Below are positions 8,748 through 18,097 of a stretch of 64,000 nucleotides of DNA, piece after piece (position 1 is the stretch's first letter; each line of letters opens with the position of its first letter). A model generated the notes under the pieces. The model searched no databases, was not told where the DNA came from, and saw only the letters and a list, made by a program, of their open reading frames with translations. The stretch spans positions 62,001 to 126,000 of the forward strand of contig NZ_JAODVR010000002.1 of assembly GCF_025399835.1 (NCBI RefSeq). Direction: 5' to 3'. The translations under genes and the position numbers were made by a program. This stretch comes from Haloarchaeobius sp. HME9146 (GTDB lineage: Archaea > Halobacteriota > Halobacteria > Halobacteriales > Natrialbaceae).

Positions 8748-9202
8748 GTACCGATGATACGAACCGTCAGTGGCGACGCGCACCGTCTCGGCGATTCGCC
8801 CACGGGAGAATCGGGGTCTGTATGGTCGCACTCGCATGGATACCACAGGCGCTAGAAGTACTTCGCCTCGGTAGCTAAGCCGGAATAGATCCTACGGATG
8901 ATGTGGGGGAGGGCGAGAACCTGTTGGGGGGAGAGAGGACGGCAAGAAGGCGGTAGAGGGGGGTCCGGACACGGTCAGCATCGTCGAACTGACTCGGCTG
9001 GGGGGCCGAGACGAACGAGAGATCGACAGTGTCCACTCGCACTCGGCGTGCTGCTACTGGGGGGTGGCCAGTTCGCCGGATACCTCGTGGAAGCGTCGGC
9101 ACGACATCGACTGTCTATTCTTCGACCGCGGCTCACGACGACCGGAAATCCACGGGCTTTAGCATCATCAGAGTCTCAGCGCCTGCGTGGTGAGCACTAC
9201 TC
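8748..9202 (+). other. Intergenic stretch without a supported gene
   Basis: About 450 bases between the divergent 7TM regulator and flippase genes. A short minus-strand reading frame at 8875-9102 has no domain and a Pro/Arg-rich random composition, so I do not call it. A TTTAGC segment near 9158-9166 could be the flippase promoter. No tRNA-like fold or repeat was seen. Confidence 0.5.
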
Positions 9203-10810
9203 GTGGCTCCGGCAGCTGACCAGTCGATTGCAGCTGATTCCGGAAGGGATGAGACAGCCAGCGACAGTTCCGAGAGCGCTGCTGCCGGGGATGCTCCGGA
9301 CGCCGACGAACCGGTCGAGGCCCGGCTCGCGGACGCGCTGGAGCGGGTCGCGCACGGCGCGACGGTCTCCATCCCGAGTATCCTGCTCGAACGCGGTCTC
9401 TCGGTCGCGTTCACCGCGGTTCTCACGAACGGGTTCTCGGCGAACGCCTACGGGTTGTTCGCGCTCGCGAGACGCCTCCAGCGGTTCCTGTTGCACGTCG
9501 CGCTGGGGTTCCGGAGCGGGCTGAGCCGTTTCCTCCCGAACGCGGATTCCCCCGAGGAACGCGACGCTCTCGTCACGTTCGCGAGCGTTCTGCTGTTCGC
9601 AGTCGCGTCGGTGTTCGGGGTGGTCCTGTACGCCACAGCCCCGACGATTGCGGACCTGACTGGCAGGGGGGCCGACTTCCGGGGTCTCCTGCGACTGTTC
9701 GCGCTTGGCCTCCCGGCGTCGGTCTGGCTGTTCACCGTCGGTGAGGCGCTCCGGGGGCTGGAGGAGGTCGTCCCGCTCAACCTCACGCTCCGAATCGGCT
9801 TCCCGGTCGGACAGCTTCTGGTGGCGGTGGCTGGGGTTTTTGTCTTCGACGACCTCGCAGCCGTCGCGGTCGGCGTCGTCGGCGTGATGGCGTTCACGGG
9901 AACCGCGGCCGCGGCCTGGCTGGTCGCGGAACGCGGACTCCGGTTCAGACTCCGAAGCCCCGGCGAGGAGGTGCTCTGGCGACGGTATCTCTCGTACACG
10001 CTGCCCCTGTTCGTGGGTGGCATCGCGACGACCATCCAGCGGCTCGGGTTCTATCCACTCATCGTGGTCTTCCTCTCGAACGTCGCGGGGGGCGTCTTCG
10101 CCATCGGTGTCCTCCTCGGGTCGCTCGTCCGGCTGCCCCTGATGGGCATCAACCAGTTCATCCCGCCGGTTGCTGCCGCCCTGAACGAAGAGGGCCACCG
10201 CGAGTCGCTCTCGCGGCTGTACCACGTCACGAGCCGGCTGGTCCTGGTGGCGGTGACCGGGCTCTCGGTCCCCGTCATCGTCTACCGCGAGTCCGTCCTC
10301 GCGCTGTTCGGGCCGACGTACGTCCAGTACGCGCCGCTCCTCCCGTGGTTCGTCCTCGCGCAGTTCGGGGCCTGTGCGGCCGGGAGCGTGGGTATCCTGC
10401 TCGCGATGACGGACAACCAGCGAGCCCTGCTGGCGGTTAACGTGTTTATAACCGCGTTCCTGACGGTCACAGCGATTCCGCTCACGAGTGCGTACGGGCT
10501 GGAGGGCCTCGTCGCGAGCTACTTCCTGATGCTGACCATCAACAACGGGCTCGAAGTCGCGGTGCTGTATCGGCTCGAAGGCCTGCAGCCGTTCACGAAA
10601 CTGCACGCGAAACCGCTCGTCGCGGCGGTCCCGTTCGTCGCCGTGGCAGTCGTCGCCGGGGCGACGCTCCCTGGCTGGACAGGGCCGGTCCTCGGCACCG
10701 TCCTCGGCCTCGCGGTGTACGGACTCGTCCTCGGGCGACTGGGATTCACGCCGGTCGAACGGCGGCTCGCGGGGACGTTGGCGGAGCGGTACCGGATTCG
10801 CGGCTGGTAA
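9203..10810 (+). CDS. Polysaccharide / oligosaccharide flippase (Wzx/RfbX-like, MOP superfamily)
   Basis: A 535-residue multi-pass membrane protein with an acidic N-terminal tail of about 45 residues and about 12-14 hydrophobic helices. The pattern (FTAVLTNGFSANAYGLFALARRLQRF ... RFLPNADSPEER ... GLEGLVASYFLMLTINNGLEVAVLYRLEGLQP) is that of lipid-linked oligosaccharide flippases, which move glycan carriers to the outer face for surface glycan or S-layer glycosylation. The start is GTG at 9203; an internal start near the first helix is possible, so the N-terminus is uncertain. No glycosyltransferases are adjacent. Confidence 0.85.
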   Translation: MAPAADQSIAADSGRDETASDSSESAAAGDAPDADEPVEARLADALERVAHGATVSIPSILLERGLSVAFTAVLTNGFSANAYGLFALARRLQRFLLHVALGFRSGLSRFLPNADSPEERDALVTFASVLLFAVASVFGVVLYATAPTIADLTGRGADFRGLLRLFALGLPASVWLFTVGEALRGLEEVVPLNLTLRIGFPVGQLLVAVAGVFVFDDLAAVAVGVVGVMAFTGTAAAAWLVAERGLRFRLRSPGEEVLWRRYLSYTLPLFVGGIATTIQRLGFYPLIVVFLSNVAGGVFAIGVLLGSLVRLPLMGINQFIPPVAAALNEEGHRESLSRLYHVTSRLVLVAVTGLSVPVIVYRESVLALFGPTYVQYAPLLPWFVLAQFGACAAGSVGILLAMTDNQRALLAVNVFITAFLTVTAIPLTSAYGLEGLVASYFLMLTINNGLEVAVLYRLEGLQPFTKLHAKPLVAAVPFVAVAVVAGATLPGWTGPVLGTVLGLAVYGLVLGRLGFTPVERRLAGTLAERYRIRGW

Positions 10811-10827
10811 GTGACCGAGGTTGGTCG

Positions 10828-13800
10828 CTACCGTTTCCCGGCGTCCGGCGTCCGAAGCACCGCTTCGTCCGTCTCCGGGCCGAGCGGTTCGACGCGGACG
10901 CTCGACACCTTGTACTCGGGGATGCCTGCCTGTGGGTCGAAGGACTCCTGGGTGAGCTTGTTGACTGCCCCGGCAGCGAAGTGCATCGGGATGAACAGCG
11001 TACCCGGACCGACCCGGTCGGTGACCTGCACCTTGACGACGATGTCGCCACGCCTCGACTCCACCCGGACGTACTCCTCGTCCGCGATACCGAGTTCGGC
11101 CGCGGTGTCGGGGTGAACCTCGACGAAGCTCTCGCCGACGTGGCTCATGAGCCCCTCAACGCGGCGGGTCAGCTGGCCGGTGTGCCAGTGGTACAGCACC
11201 CGCCCCGTGGTGAGCGTGAGCGGGAACTCCTCGTCCGTCTCCTCACCGGGCCGCTGGACGTCAGCGGGGACGAAGCGTGCCTTGCCGTCGTCGAAATTGA
11301 ACTCGCCGTCCTCGTAGTCGTAGAGGTACGGGGTGCCGGGGTGGTCCTCGTCCCAGCACGGCCACTGCAAGCCGTGCTGGTCGCCCTCCTCGAGACGCTC
11401 GTAGGTGACGCCGCCGTAGATAGGGACGAGGCCGTTGATCTCGGCCATCACCTCACGCGGATGGTCGTAGTCCCAGTCGTACCCGAGCCGCCTCGCCAGC
11501 GCCTGCGTTATCTCCCAGTCCTGGCGGGCCTTCCCCGGCGGCTCGGACACGGGCCGAACCCGCTGGATGCGGCGCTCGGTGTTGGTGAACGTCCCGTGCT
11601 TCTCCGGCGACGTCGCGGCCGGGAGGATGACGTCGGCGTACTCCGCGGTCTCGGTGAGGAAGATGTCCTGCACGACGAGGAACTCGAGCTCATCCAGCGC
11701 CTCGGCGGCGTGCTGGATGTCCGGTTCGGAGAGCGCGGGGTTCTCGCCGACGACGTACATCCCACGGAGGTTGCCCTCGTGGACCTCGTCGAACATCTGC
11801 GGGACTTTCAGGCCCGGTTCGTCCGGCGGGCGCTCGCCCCACGAGTCTTCGAACGTGTCGAGCACGGCCGGGTCCGCGAGGTCCTGGTACCCCGGCAGGC
11901 AGTTCGGGAGCGTGCCCATGTCGCCACCGCCACCCTGGACGTTGTTCTGCCCGCGGAACGGTGAGAGCCCGGCACCCCGCTTGCCGACCTGCCCGAGCGC
12001 CAGTGCGAGGTCGGCCAATGCGATGACGTTCTGGGTGCCGTGGCTGGACTGGGTCATCCCCATCGCCCAGCCGAAGACGACGGTGTCGGCGGCCGCCAGC
12101 GTCTCGGCCGCGCTGGCGAGGTCCGCCGGTGGCACCTCGGTCAGTTCCTCGACCTTCTCGGGGGTGAAGGGCTCGACCTTCTCGACGACCGCCTCGAAGT
12201 TCCGGGTGTTGCGCTCGATGAACTCGGTGTCGTGCAGGTCGTGTTCGACGATGTAGCGGATGAGACCGTTGATCCACGCCGTGTCGTAGCCGGGCCTGAC
12301 GCGGGTGAACTGGTCGGCGTGCTCGGCGATACCGATCTTCCGCGGGTCGAACACCACGAGGTCGGCTCCGTCGCGGACGTTCTGTTTGATTCGCGTCGCC
12401 AGCACCGGATGGGATTCGGTCGTATTCGACCCCGTCAGGAGGTAGGCGTCCGCCTCGCCCACGTCCTCGTTGATGCGGTTGCTCATCGCGCCGAAGCCGA
12501 CGGTCTGCTGGAGCGCCGCGACCGTCGAGGCGTGACAGAGCCGGGCGCAGTTGTCGATGTTCTTGGTGCCCAGCACCTGCCGAGCGAACTTCTGGACGAG
12601 GTACGCTTCCTCGTTGCTCCCCTTCGAGGAGGCGAGACAGGACACGGTGTCGACGCCGTGTTCGCGCTGGATGTCCGACAGACGCTCGGCGACGTAATCC
12701 AGCGCCTCGTCCCACGACACCGGTTCGAGTTCGCCCTCGTCGGTCCGGCGCAAGGGTTGCGTGAGTCGCTTCTTGCTGTTGGCGAACTCGTGGCCGAACT
12801 TCCCCTTCACACAGGTCGAGAAATCGTTCGCAGGGGCGTTCGTGGGCTCCGTGACCGGGTCGACGCCGAGGACCTCGTCGTCCTTGCCGAGCATCTCGAA
12901 CCGACAGCCGACGGAACAGAATCCGCAGGTGGTCTCTGCGGTGTCGATGCTGCGCTTTCGTACGTCGCTCAGGCGCCTGGAGACGTCGAACAGCATCCCC
13001 TCGGGCACGAGTTCCGAAGCGACCGTCTCGGCGGTGTGCTCCCCGGCCTGGAGTGCCCGCTCGGCAGCCGCCGAGATGAGGCCCTGTGCCTGGGTTCGCG
13101 CCTTCTGAACGCGCCCGGCCAGTCCGCGCGTTTCCGGCCCCTGGTCACTGGTGTCGTCGTCAGCGCGCCGGAACGACCGGTTCGGAGCCGTCGTCTCGTC
13201 TAACGTCTCGACGTCCTCGTGTTCGAGGACCCGACCGACCGACGTCCGCTGGTTGAACCCCGGAATCGGAAGCGCGGTGGCGGAGCCGATGCCCTTCTCG
13301 GTGAGCGACCCCGTCGGGCAGACGGTCGCACAGTGGCCACAGGAGACGCACTCCGAGTCGGCCATCGTCTCGGCGTCGCTCTGGAAGCCGATGTGGGTGT
13401 CCGACCCACTGCCCTCCATCCGGAGCACGCCCTCGACCTGCACGTCGTTACAGGCGTCGACACAGCGGTTGCAGAGGATGCACTTGTTGCGGTCTATCTG
13501 GATGAACGAGGAGGTGTCATCGATGGGTTCGTACTGGTCGCGTTCGTCGAAGACGCCGTAGCGCGGGTGGTCCACGTCCTGTTCGATGGCGGTCTCCTGG
13601 AGTTCACAGCGCCCGTTCCCGTTGCAGGTCGTGCACCGCAGGTTGTGGTTCGAGAGGACGAGGTCGAGGTTGACCGACCGGGCTTCGGCGGCATCGGGGG
13701 CGTCGACCGAGACGGTCAGTCCGTCCTCGGCCGGGAACGAACACGACGGCACCAGCCCGTGTTCTCTCGTCTCGACCATGCAGGTCCGGCACTCGCTCCG

Positions 13801-14154
13801 GGGACCGATTTCGTCGCTGGCGTCGCCGTCCCGGTCGTAGTAACACAGGGCCGCCACGTCTGAATCGGTGGCCAGTCCGGTCCCACCGTCGTCGAGGCCA
13901 CCACAGCCGCCGGAGACGGTCACGGTGTCGTCGTCCACGCGCTCCAGTGCGTCGATAATGGTCGACCCGGCTGGGACCGTCACCGTCTCGCCGTCGACCG
14001 TGAGCGTCGTCGGCTCCTCGCCCGGCGTCCCGACGGGTGGGTCGTTCGCGGTACCGGTGTCGAACGTCTCCGTCACGGGCGTCTCGTGCCCGGGATTCGC
14101 CACGTCGGGGACGCGGGGGACTGGGTCGTCGTCGGGTGAATCGTGCGTACTCAT
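10828..14154 (-). CDS. Formate dehydrogenase-type molybdopterin oxidoreductase, catalytic subunit with NuoG-like N-terminus
   Basis: 1108 residues. A 2Fe-2S domain (Cys104, Cys122, Cys125, Cys138) is followed by a His-Cys3 site (His170, Cys174, Cys177, Cys183), two 4Fe-4S ferredoxin motifs (Cys225/228/231/235 and 269/272/275/279) and the molybdopterin-domain 4Fe-4S site (Cys410, 413, 417, 448). The likely Mo or W ligand is Cys540 in CARLCHAS, where E. coli FdhF has selenocysteine. This is the FdsA-type layout of cytoplasmic NAD-linked formate dehydrogenases; there is no Tat signal. A charged linker (about 300-400) separates the relay from the catalytic core. It overlaps the upstream NuoF-like gene by four bases (ATGA), so the two are translationally coupled. 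CO2 reduction or another small-substrate oxidation cannot be excluded. Confidence 0.85.
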   Translation of the reverse strand: MSTHDSPDDDPVPRVPDVANPGHETPVTETFDTGTANDPPVGTPGEEPTTLTVDGETVTVPAGSTIIDALERVDDDTVTVSGGCGGLDDGGTGLATDSDVAALCYYDRDGDASDEIGPRSECRTCMVETREHGLVPSCSFPAEDGLTVSVDAPDAAEARSVNLDLVLSNHNLRCTTCNGNGRCELQETAIEQDVDHPRYGVFDERDQYEPIDDTSSFIQIDRNKCILCNRCVDACNDVQVEGVLRMEGSGSDTHIGFQSDAETMADSECVSCGHCATVCPTGSLTEKGIGSATALPIPGFNQRTSVGRVLEHEDVETLDETTAPNRSFRRADDDTSDQGPETRGLAGRVQKARTQAQGLISAAAERALQAGEHTAETVASELVPEGMLFDVSRRLSDVRKRSIDTAETTCGFCSVGCRFEMLGKDDEVLGVDPVTEPTNAPANDFSTCVKGKFGHEFANSKKRLTQPLRRTDEGELEPVSWDEALDYVAERLSDIQREHGVDTVSCLASSKGSNEEAYLVQKFARQVLGTKNIDNCARLCHASTVAALQQTVGFGAMSNRINEDVGEADAYLLTGSNTTESHPVLATRIKQNVRDGADLVVFDPRKIGIAEHADQFTRVRPGYDTAWINGLIRYIVEHDLHDTEFIERNTRNFEAVVEKVEPFTPEKVEELTEVPPADLASAAETLAAADTVVFGWAMGMTQSSHGTQNVIALADLALALGQVGKRGAGLSPFRGQNNVQGGGGDMGTLPNCLPGYQDLADPAVLDTFEDSWGERPPDEPGLKVPQMFDEVHEGNLRGMYVVGENPALSEPDIQHAAEALDELEFLVVQDIFLTETAEYADVILPAATSPEKHGTFTNTERRIQRVRPVSEPPGKARQDWEITQALARRLGYDWDYDHPREVMAEINGLVPIYGGVTYERLEEGDQHGLQWPCWDEDHPGTPYLYDYEDGEFNFDDGKARFVPADVQRPGEETDEEFPLTLTTGRVLYHWHTGQLTRRVEGLMSHVGESFVEVHPDTAAELGIADEEYVRVESRRGDIVVKVQVTDRVGPGTLFIPMHFAAGAVNKLTQESFDPQAGIPEYKVSSVRVEPLGPETDEAVLRTPDAGKR

Positions 14155-15674
14155 TGTCTGAAGGTACAGCTTCCAGCTGGACAGCGGCCCTCGGCGTGGG
14201 CCCGGAACGCCGCGCCGAACTCGTCCATCGCGGTGGTCGCGGGCCGGGGTGCCTGTCGGCCGATCTGGCAGTTCGCGGACCGACGCATCACGCGCCCGAG
14301 CTCGCGGATCGTCTCCGGGTCGAAGCGCCCGTCGTACACCCCGCGAAGCAGGTCGGTGAGCTGGGTCGTTCCCTCCCGGCCCGGCACACACCGACCGCTG
14401 TTCTCCTCGGCCGCGAACCGCGCCCTGTCGCCGGCCGTTGCGACGACGCAGGTTGCTTCGGCCAGGAACTCGACGACGCCGTCGGTGCCGAGCGAGGCGG
14501 ACGCGAGTGCCTGTGACGTAGGGGCGACGGAGAGGTCCCTGGTGAACCCACCGAGCACTCCGCCGACGCAGGCGAATCCGAACCCTGCGGTCGGTTCGAC
14601 GGCGTCGCGAAGCGTCTCGAGACTCCCGCCCGGCGGGAGTTCGACGGTCGCGGGCGCGGCCACGTCGCCACACACCGTCACCAGCCGCGACCCAGGGTCG
14701 GCGGCGTCCGGGTCGAACGCGGTCGGCTCGAGCAGGGCACGACGGACCTGTGCGACAGTCCGCGGTGTGTGTATCACGGTCGGTCGCCCGTGGAGTCCGT
14801 ACTCCGAGGGAGGGGGCGGCTGAAGCCGCGGTTCGAGGCGGTTTGCGCCCTCCATCGCCTCGAGTGCGGTCGTCGGCGCGCCGGCCCGGTACTCGTCCGG
14901 GCCGACGACGACCTCCGGCACGATGGGCAGGTCATCGGCGCTGGCACCGAGCGCCTCGTGCAGCCGGGTCCGGAGGTGTTCGTCCCCCTCGGCGAGGTAG
15001 ACGACCAGGTCGCTGGCGTCGACGTACCTGGCAACGGCGACTGCCCCGTCGAGGACCGCGAGTGGCGTACTTTCGAGCAGTGTCCGGTCGGCTCGTGGGC
15101 GATGGTCGACCTCGTGCGCGTTGACGACGACGACCGGGTCACCGTCGGCTTCCCGTGCCTGTTCCCACGCGGCAGCCACCGGCGCGTCCGAAGTCGCGTC
15201 ACCACGGCCACGGCCGAGGAGCCCGATGTCAAGGACGTCGCTGGCATCCTGGCTGGTCGAGACGAACTCGCAATCCTGGGGTGCAACAGGGTCGACCCAC
15301 CCGCACGGGCCGAGTAGCTCGCGCCGGCCGACGGCGAGGGGTCCGTCCGCCGGGAGAGGGAGCGTCTCCGGCGTCTCGTCATGGTCGACGACGAAGTCGC
15401 TGCCGTCGACCGGGAGTGTCCCCTCGTCGAGCAGGGAAACTGCCTCGCGAACGACCGGGCCCGTCCCGGCTGTGAAGACTGCGGTTCGCCCGTCGAGGGT
15501 CGCCAGCACGAGTGGTTCGATTCCCTCGATTCCGGTCGGGCCGGTCCCCACCACCGGGACGGACTGGGCGGTCTCGCTCGCAGCGTCGAGCAGTGCCGAC
15601 CGCTGGCTGTCCGTGAGACTGGCAGCGATACGGAGGGCTGTGGACTCCCCCATAACGCCCGGGCTGTGTGTCAT
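14151..15674 (-). CDS. NuoF/FdsB-like subunit with degenerate Fe-S and nucleotide motifs
   Basis: 507 residues, first gene of a two-gene operon with the formate-dehydrogenase-like subunit. The middle aligns by eye with NuoF: VVVVNAHEVDHRPRADR for NADEGEP...KDR, TTALEAMEG...RLQPPPP for TALIESIEG...RLKPPFP. The C-terminal cluster motif is broken: ENSGRCVPGREG has Ser426, Cys429 and Gly432 where NuoF has three cysteines. The fourth ligand is kept (Cys469), and a C-terminal CPAGSC pair (Cys498, Cys503) is extra. The GxGE(E)T nucleotide contact is also altered (AGAPTT). NuoF's N-terminal GRGGAGFPTG is not recognisable, so NADH oxidation as in NuoF is doubtful. A TATA-like box at 15700-15709 favours the start at 15674 over 15653. 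Confidence 0.75.
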   Translation of the reverse strand: MTHSPGVMGESTALRIAASLTDSQRSALLDAASETAQSVPVVGTGPTGIEGIEPLVLATLDGRTAVFTAGTGPVVREAVSLLDEGTLPVDGSDFVVDHDETPETLPLPADGPLAVGRRELLGPCGWVDPVAPQDCEFVSTSQDASDVLDIGLLGRGRGDATSDAPVAAAWEQAREADGDPVVVVNAHEVDHRPRADRTLLESTPLAVLDGAVAVARYVDASDLVVYLAEGDEHLRTRLHEALGASADDLPIVPEVVVGPDEYRAGAPTTALEAMEGANRLEPRLQPPPPSEYGLHGRPTVIHTPRTVAQVRRALLEPTAFDPDAADPGSRLVTVCGDVAAPATVELPPGGSLETLRDAVEPTAGFGFACVGGVLGGFTRDLSVAPTSQALASASLGTDGVVEFLAEATCVVATAGDRARFAAEENSGRCVPGREGTTQLTDLLRGVYDGRFDPETIRELGRVMRRSANCQIGRQAPRPATTAMDEFGAAFRAHAEGRCPAGSCTFRQ

Positions 15675-15699
15675 CTGTTAACAGATTGGACCAGTGGGT

Positions 15700-15709
15700 G
15701 AAAAATACC
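15700..15709 (-). promoter_or_regulatory. TATA-like box of the NuoF-like / formate dehydrogenase operon
   Basis: Minus-strand GGTATTTTTC 26-35 bases before the ATG at 15674. The same A/T-rich core sits in the divergent spacer with the nucleoside deaminase gene. Confidence 0.5.
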
Positions 15710-15766
15710 GGCCCTCCCGGGGGGCGATTCCCTAGATTGATGCCATCGCTCCGGGTCTGCCCAGAC

Positions 15767-16231
15767 ATGCCCACTTCGAGCTTCGACGACTTCGACCACG
15801 AGGCGCACATGGAGGCGGCTCTCGGATTGGCCAGGGACGCGGTCGAGCGCGGGGACCGCCCGTTCGGGTCGGTCCTCGTTCGCGACGACGAGGTCGTGAT
15901 GCGTGTGTCGAACCGGGTGCTCACGGAAGACGACATCCGGCGACACCCCGAACTGCACCTCGCCCAGCGTGCCTGTCGCGAACTCTCCCTGGCGGAGCGA
16001 GCCGAGACGGTCATGTATACGAGCACGGAGCCTTGCCCGATGTGCTCTGGTGGGATGGCGTACGCCGGGTTCGGCCGCGTCGTCTACAGCGTCAGCAGCG
16101 AGGACCTCGCGGAGTACACCGCCGATGCCCCAGCGGTCCGGTCGGCCGATGTGCTCGACGGCGTCACCGAGGTCGTCGGCCCGGTCCTGAACGAGGAGGG
16201 GCGGAAACTCCACGACGAGTTCGACTGGTGA
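15767..16231 (+). CDS. Nucleoside deaminase (cytidine/guanine deaminase-like fold)
   Basis: 154 residues. Zinc site: His60-Pro-Glu62 (HPE instead of the usual HAE) and Cys90-Pro-Met-Cys93 (TEPCPMCSGGMAYAGF). Glu62 is the expected proton shuttle. The fold matches guanine deaminase and TadA-like deaminases that hydrolyse base amino groups; the RRHPELHLAQRAC segment is unlike typical TadA, so a free-base or nucleoside substrate is more likely than tRNA. An alternative in-frame ATG at 15740 would add nine residues. Divergent from the NuoF-like gene. Confidence 0.87.
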   Translation: MPTSSFDDFDHEAHMEAALGLARDAVERGDRPFGSVLVRDDEVVMRVSNRVLTEDDIRRHPELHLAQRACRELSLAERAETVMYTSTEPCPMCSGGMAYAGFGRVVYSVSSEDLAEYTADAPAVRSADVLDGVTEVVGPVLNEEGRKLHDEFDW

Positions 16232-16310
16232 CCGGACCGATCTCCCGCCAGTGCTGGTGGGCGGTGCCGCCGGCGGAACAGCTAACTTTCCGACAGGTGT
16301 AGGCGAAGGC

Positions 16311-16496
16311 ATGCCTGCGAAACCAGTCTTCGAACTGTACCGGGACAGCGCGTCGGAGTGGCGCTGGCGACTCGTCGCGACCAACGGGAACATCATCGCC
16401 GACAGCGGCGAAGGCTACTCCTCCAAGCAGGGTGCGAAACGCGGCATCGAGAGCGTCAAGCGGAGCGTGCCGGAGGCCGAGATTCGAGAGGAGTGA
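16311..16496 (+). CDS. Small DUF1508/YegP-like protein (HVO_2922 type)
   Basis: 61 residues. It carries a single YegP-type repeat: FELYRDSASEWRWRLVATNGNIIADSGEGYSSK followed by a helix (QGAKRGIESVKRSVPEAEI). Such mini-proteins are common in haloarchaea and form dimers with a swapped beta-beta-beta-alpha fold; their role is unknown. A GCTAACTTTCC segment about 27 bases before ATG 16311 may be the promoter. Confidence 0.82.
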   Translation: MPAKPVFELYRDSASEWRWRLVATNGNIIADSGEGYSSKQGAKRGIESVKRSVPEAEIREE

Positions 16497-16706
16497 ATCG
16501 ATCGGTCACAGCGACTCCATGGCGAACGAGGCTCGATGTCGCCGAAACAGCCGTATTCGGGCCAGATATTGCTTCTAAGTGCTGAATCCGACAATCACTG
16601 CTGAACCGAGGTTTCTCGTGGGAGAACGCCTGAAACTGCCAGAACCGGCTGTTTCGGGCATATCTTGTGGTTTTTCAGACACACCCTCGTCGGTCCAGAT
16701 GAACAA

Positions 16707-18065
16707 ATGCAGGGTTCTGACAGGGCGTCTTCTCACCTGAACTGGAAAGTACTGTTCGCGCTCGTCGTGGCGACCGCGTTGACACTGCCGTGGCTCGGTG
16801 GCTGGGCGTTCGGCGCGATGCACGGACTGTCGACGCTCGCGACGGTAGGAATCAGCGGTATCGGCATCCTCGGTGCGTCCTTCCTCCTCACCTGGGGTGC
16901 CGAGACCGCCGAGAAGGACGTCCCTCGGGCGTTCGCTATCGCCGTCCTCGCGGTGCTCGCGGTCGCTCCCGAGTACGCGGTCGACGCGCTGTACGCGTGG
17001 AACGCCGGGCAGTTCGCCGGGACCGAGCGGGGCATCGAGGCGGGGAACCTCGCGGTCGCAAACATGACCGGCGCGAACCGCATCCTCATCGGGGTCGGCT
17101 GGGCCGGTATCGCGCTGTTCACGATACTGCGAGCCGGCGCTGCCACCGACGTCGCGGTCGAGAAGCGCGATGGCTTCCTCGCGGACGTGGTGACCATCGA
17201 CCGCGACATCACGGTCGAGGTCGCGTTCTTGCTCGCTGCGACCGTCTGGGCGTTCGCGGTCCCGCTCGGCGGCGGTATCGACATCCTCGACGTGGTGATG
17301 CTCGTCGGGCTCTACGTGCTGTACCTCGCGGTCATCCTTCGCGGGGACGCCGACGATGGTGACGAGGAGCACGTCGGGGTGCCCGCCGCACTCCAGCAGA
17401 TTCCGAACCCGTTCCGGGCTCTCACCGTCATCGGCCTCTTCGCCTTCTCCGGGCTGATAATCTTCACCGCGGTCGAGCCGTTCGCACACGGGCTCGAGGG
17501 GCTCGGGACCTCGATGGGCATCCCGTCGTTCTTCATGATTCAGTGGATCGCACCGCTCGCCTCGGAGTCCCCGGAGCTGGTCGTCGTCGCCGTCCTCGTG
17601 ATGAAGGCACGGTCGACGGCTGGGTTCAACGCACTCGTCTCCTCGAAGTTGAACCAGTGGACGCTCCTCATCGGGACGCTCGCGATCGTCCACTCGGTCG
17701 CCCTGGGTGAGTACGGGGCGCTCATGTTCGACCAGAAGCAGTCCGCCGAGATCTGGCTGACCGCGGCGCAGTCGTTGTTCGCGCTCTCGCTCATCGTGAA
17801 CTTTGAGTTCTCCATCCGTGAGGCCGTCGCACTGTTCGTCCTGTTCGTCAGCCAGGTGGCGGCCGAGTACCTCATCATCCGGGACCTCGTCGCCCTCCCG
17901 GTGACGAGCTACGAACTGCTGCTTGCGTTCACGGGCCTTTACATCGTCCTCTCGACGCTGCTGTTCGTCTCCCGGCGGGACGCGTTCGTGCAGCTCCTGA
18001 TGGAGGCCCGCGAGACGGTTTCGGGGGCAGTCTCTCCGGAGGTACAACCCCAGAGCGCAGACTGA
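16707..18065 (+). CDS. Sodium/calcium exchanger family (CaCA) membrane protein
   Basis: 452 residues with about 11 membrane helices. The two alpha repeats are visible: APEYAVDALYAW with GNLAVANMTGANRILIG (about residues 88-130), and SESPELVVVAVLV with SSKLNQWTLLIGTLAIVHS (about 285-335). The acidic residues inside the repeats (PE, SPE) are the expected cation ligands. The protein probably exchanges Na+ or H+ for Ca2+ or another cation at the cytoplasmic membrane. Start at 16707 removes a 14-residue in-frame extension from 16665 that has no promoter support. The next gene begins 33 bases downstream in the same direction. Confidence 0.87.
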   Translation: MQGSDRASSHLNWKVLFALVVATALTLPWLGGWAFGAMHGLSTLATVGISGIGILGASFLLTWGAETAEKDVPRAFAIAVLAVLAVAPEYAVDALYAWNAGQFAGTERGIEAGNLAVANMTGANRILIGVGWAGIALFTILRAGAATDVAVEKRDGFLADVVTIDRDITVEVAFLLAATVWAFAVPLGGGIDILDVVMLVGLYVLYLAVILRGDADDGDEEHVGVPAALQQIPNPFRALTVIGLFAFSGLIIFTAVEPFAHGLEGLGTSMGIPSFFMIQWIAPLASESPELVVVAVLVMKARSTAGFNALVSSKLNQWTLLIGTLAIVHSVALGEYGALMFDQKQSAEIWLTAAQSLFALSLIVNFEFSIREAVALFVLFVSQVAAEYLIIRDLVALPVTSYELLLAFTGLYIVLSTLLFVSRRDAFVQLLMEARETVSGAVSPEVQPQSAD

Positions 18066-18097
18066 CCGCTCACTGACCGCTGACGGTCGCTGGACCG

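Noticed and set aside
8875-9102. Short minus-strand frame before the flippase
   Set aside because: Pro/Arg-rich, no promoter, no domain.
9197-10606. A 469-codon minus-strand frame antisense to the flippase
   Set aside because: Arg/Glu/Asp-rich shadow without hydrophobic helices or motifs; the plus strand gives a typical membrane protein.
12040-13203. A 387-codon plus-strand frame inside the formate dehydrogenase gene
   Set aside because: Antisense to conserved molybdopterin and Fe-S motifs; no domain of its own.
16575-18047. A 490-codon minus-strand frame antisense to the CaCA exchanger
   Set aside because: No domain and shadow-like composition; the exchanger alpha repeats are unmistakable on the plus strand.
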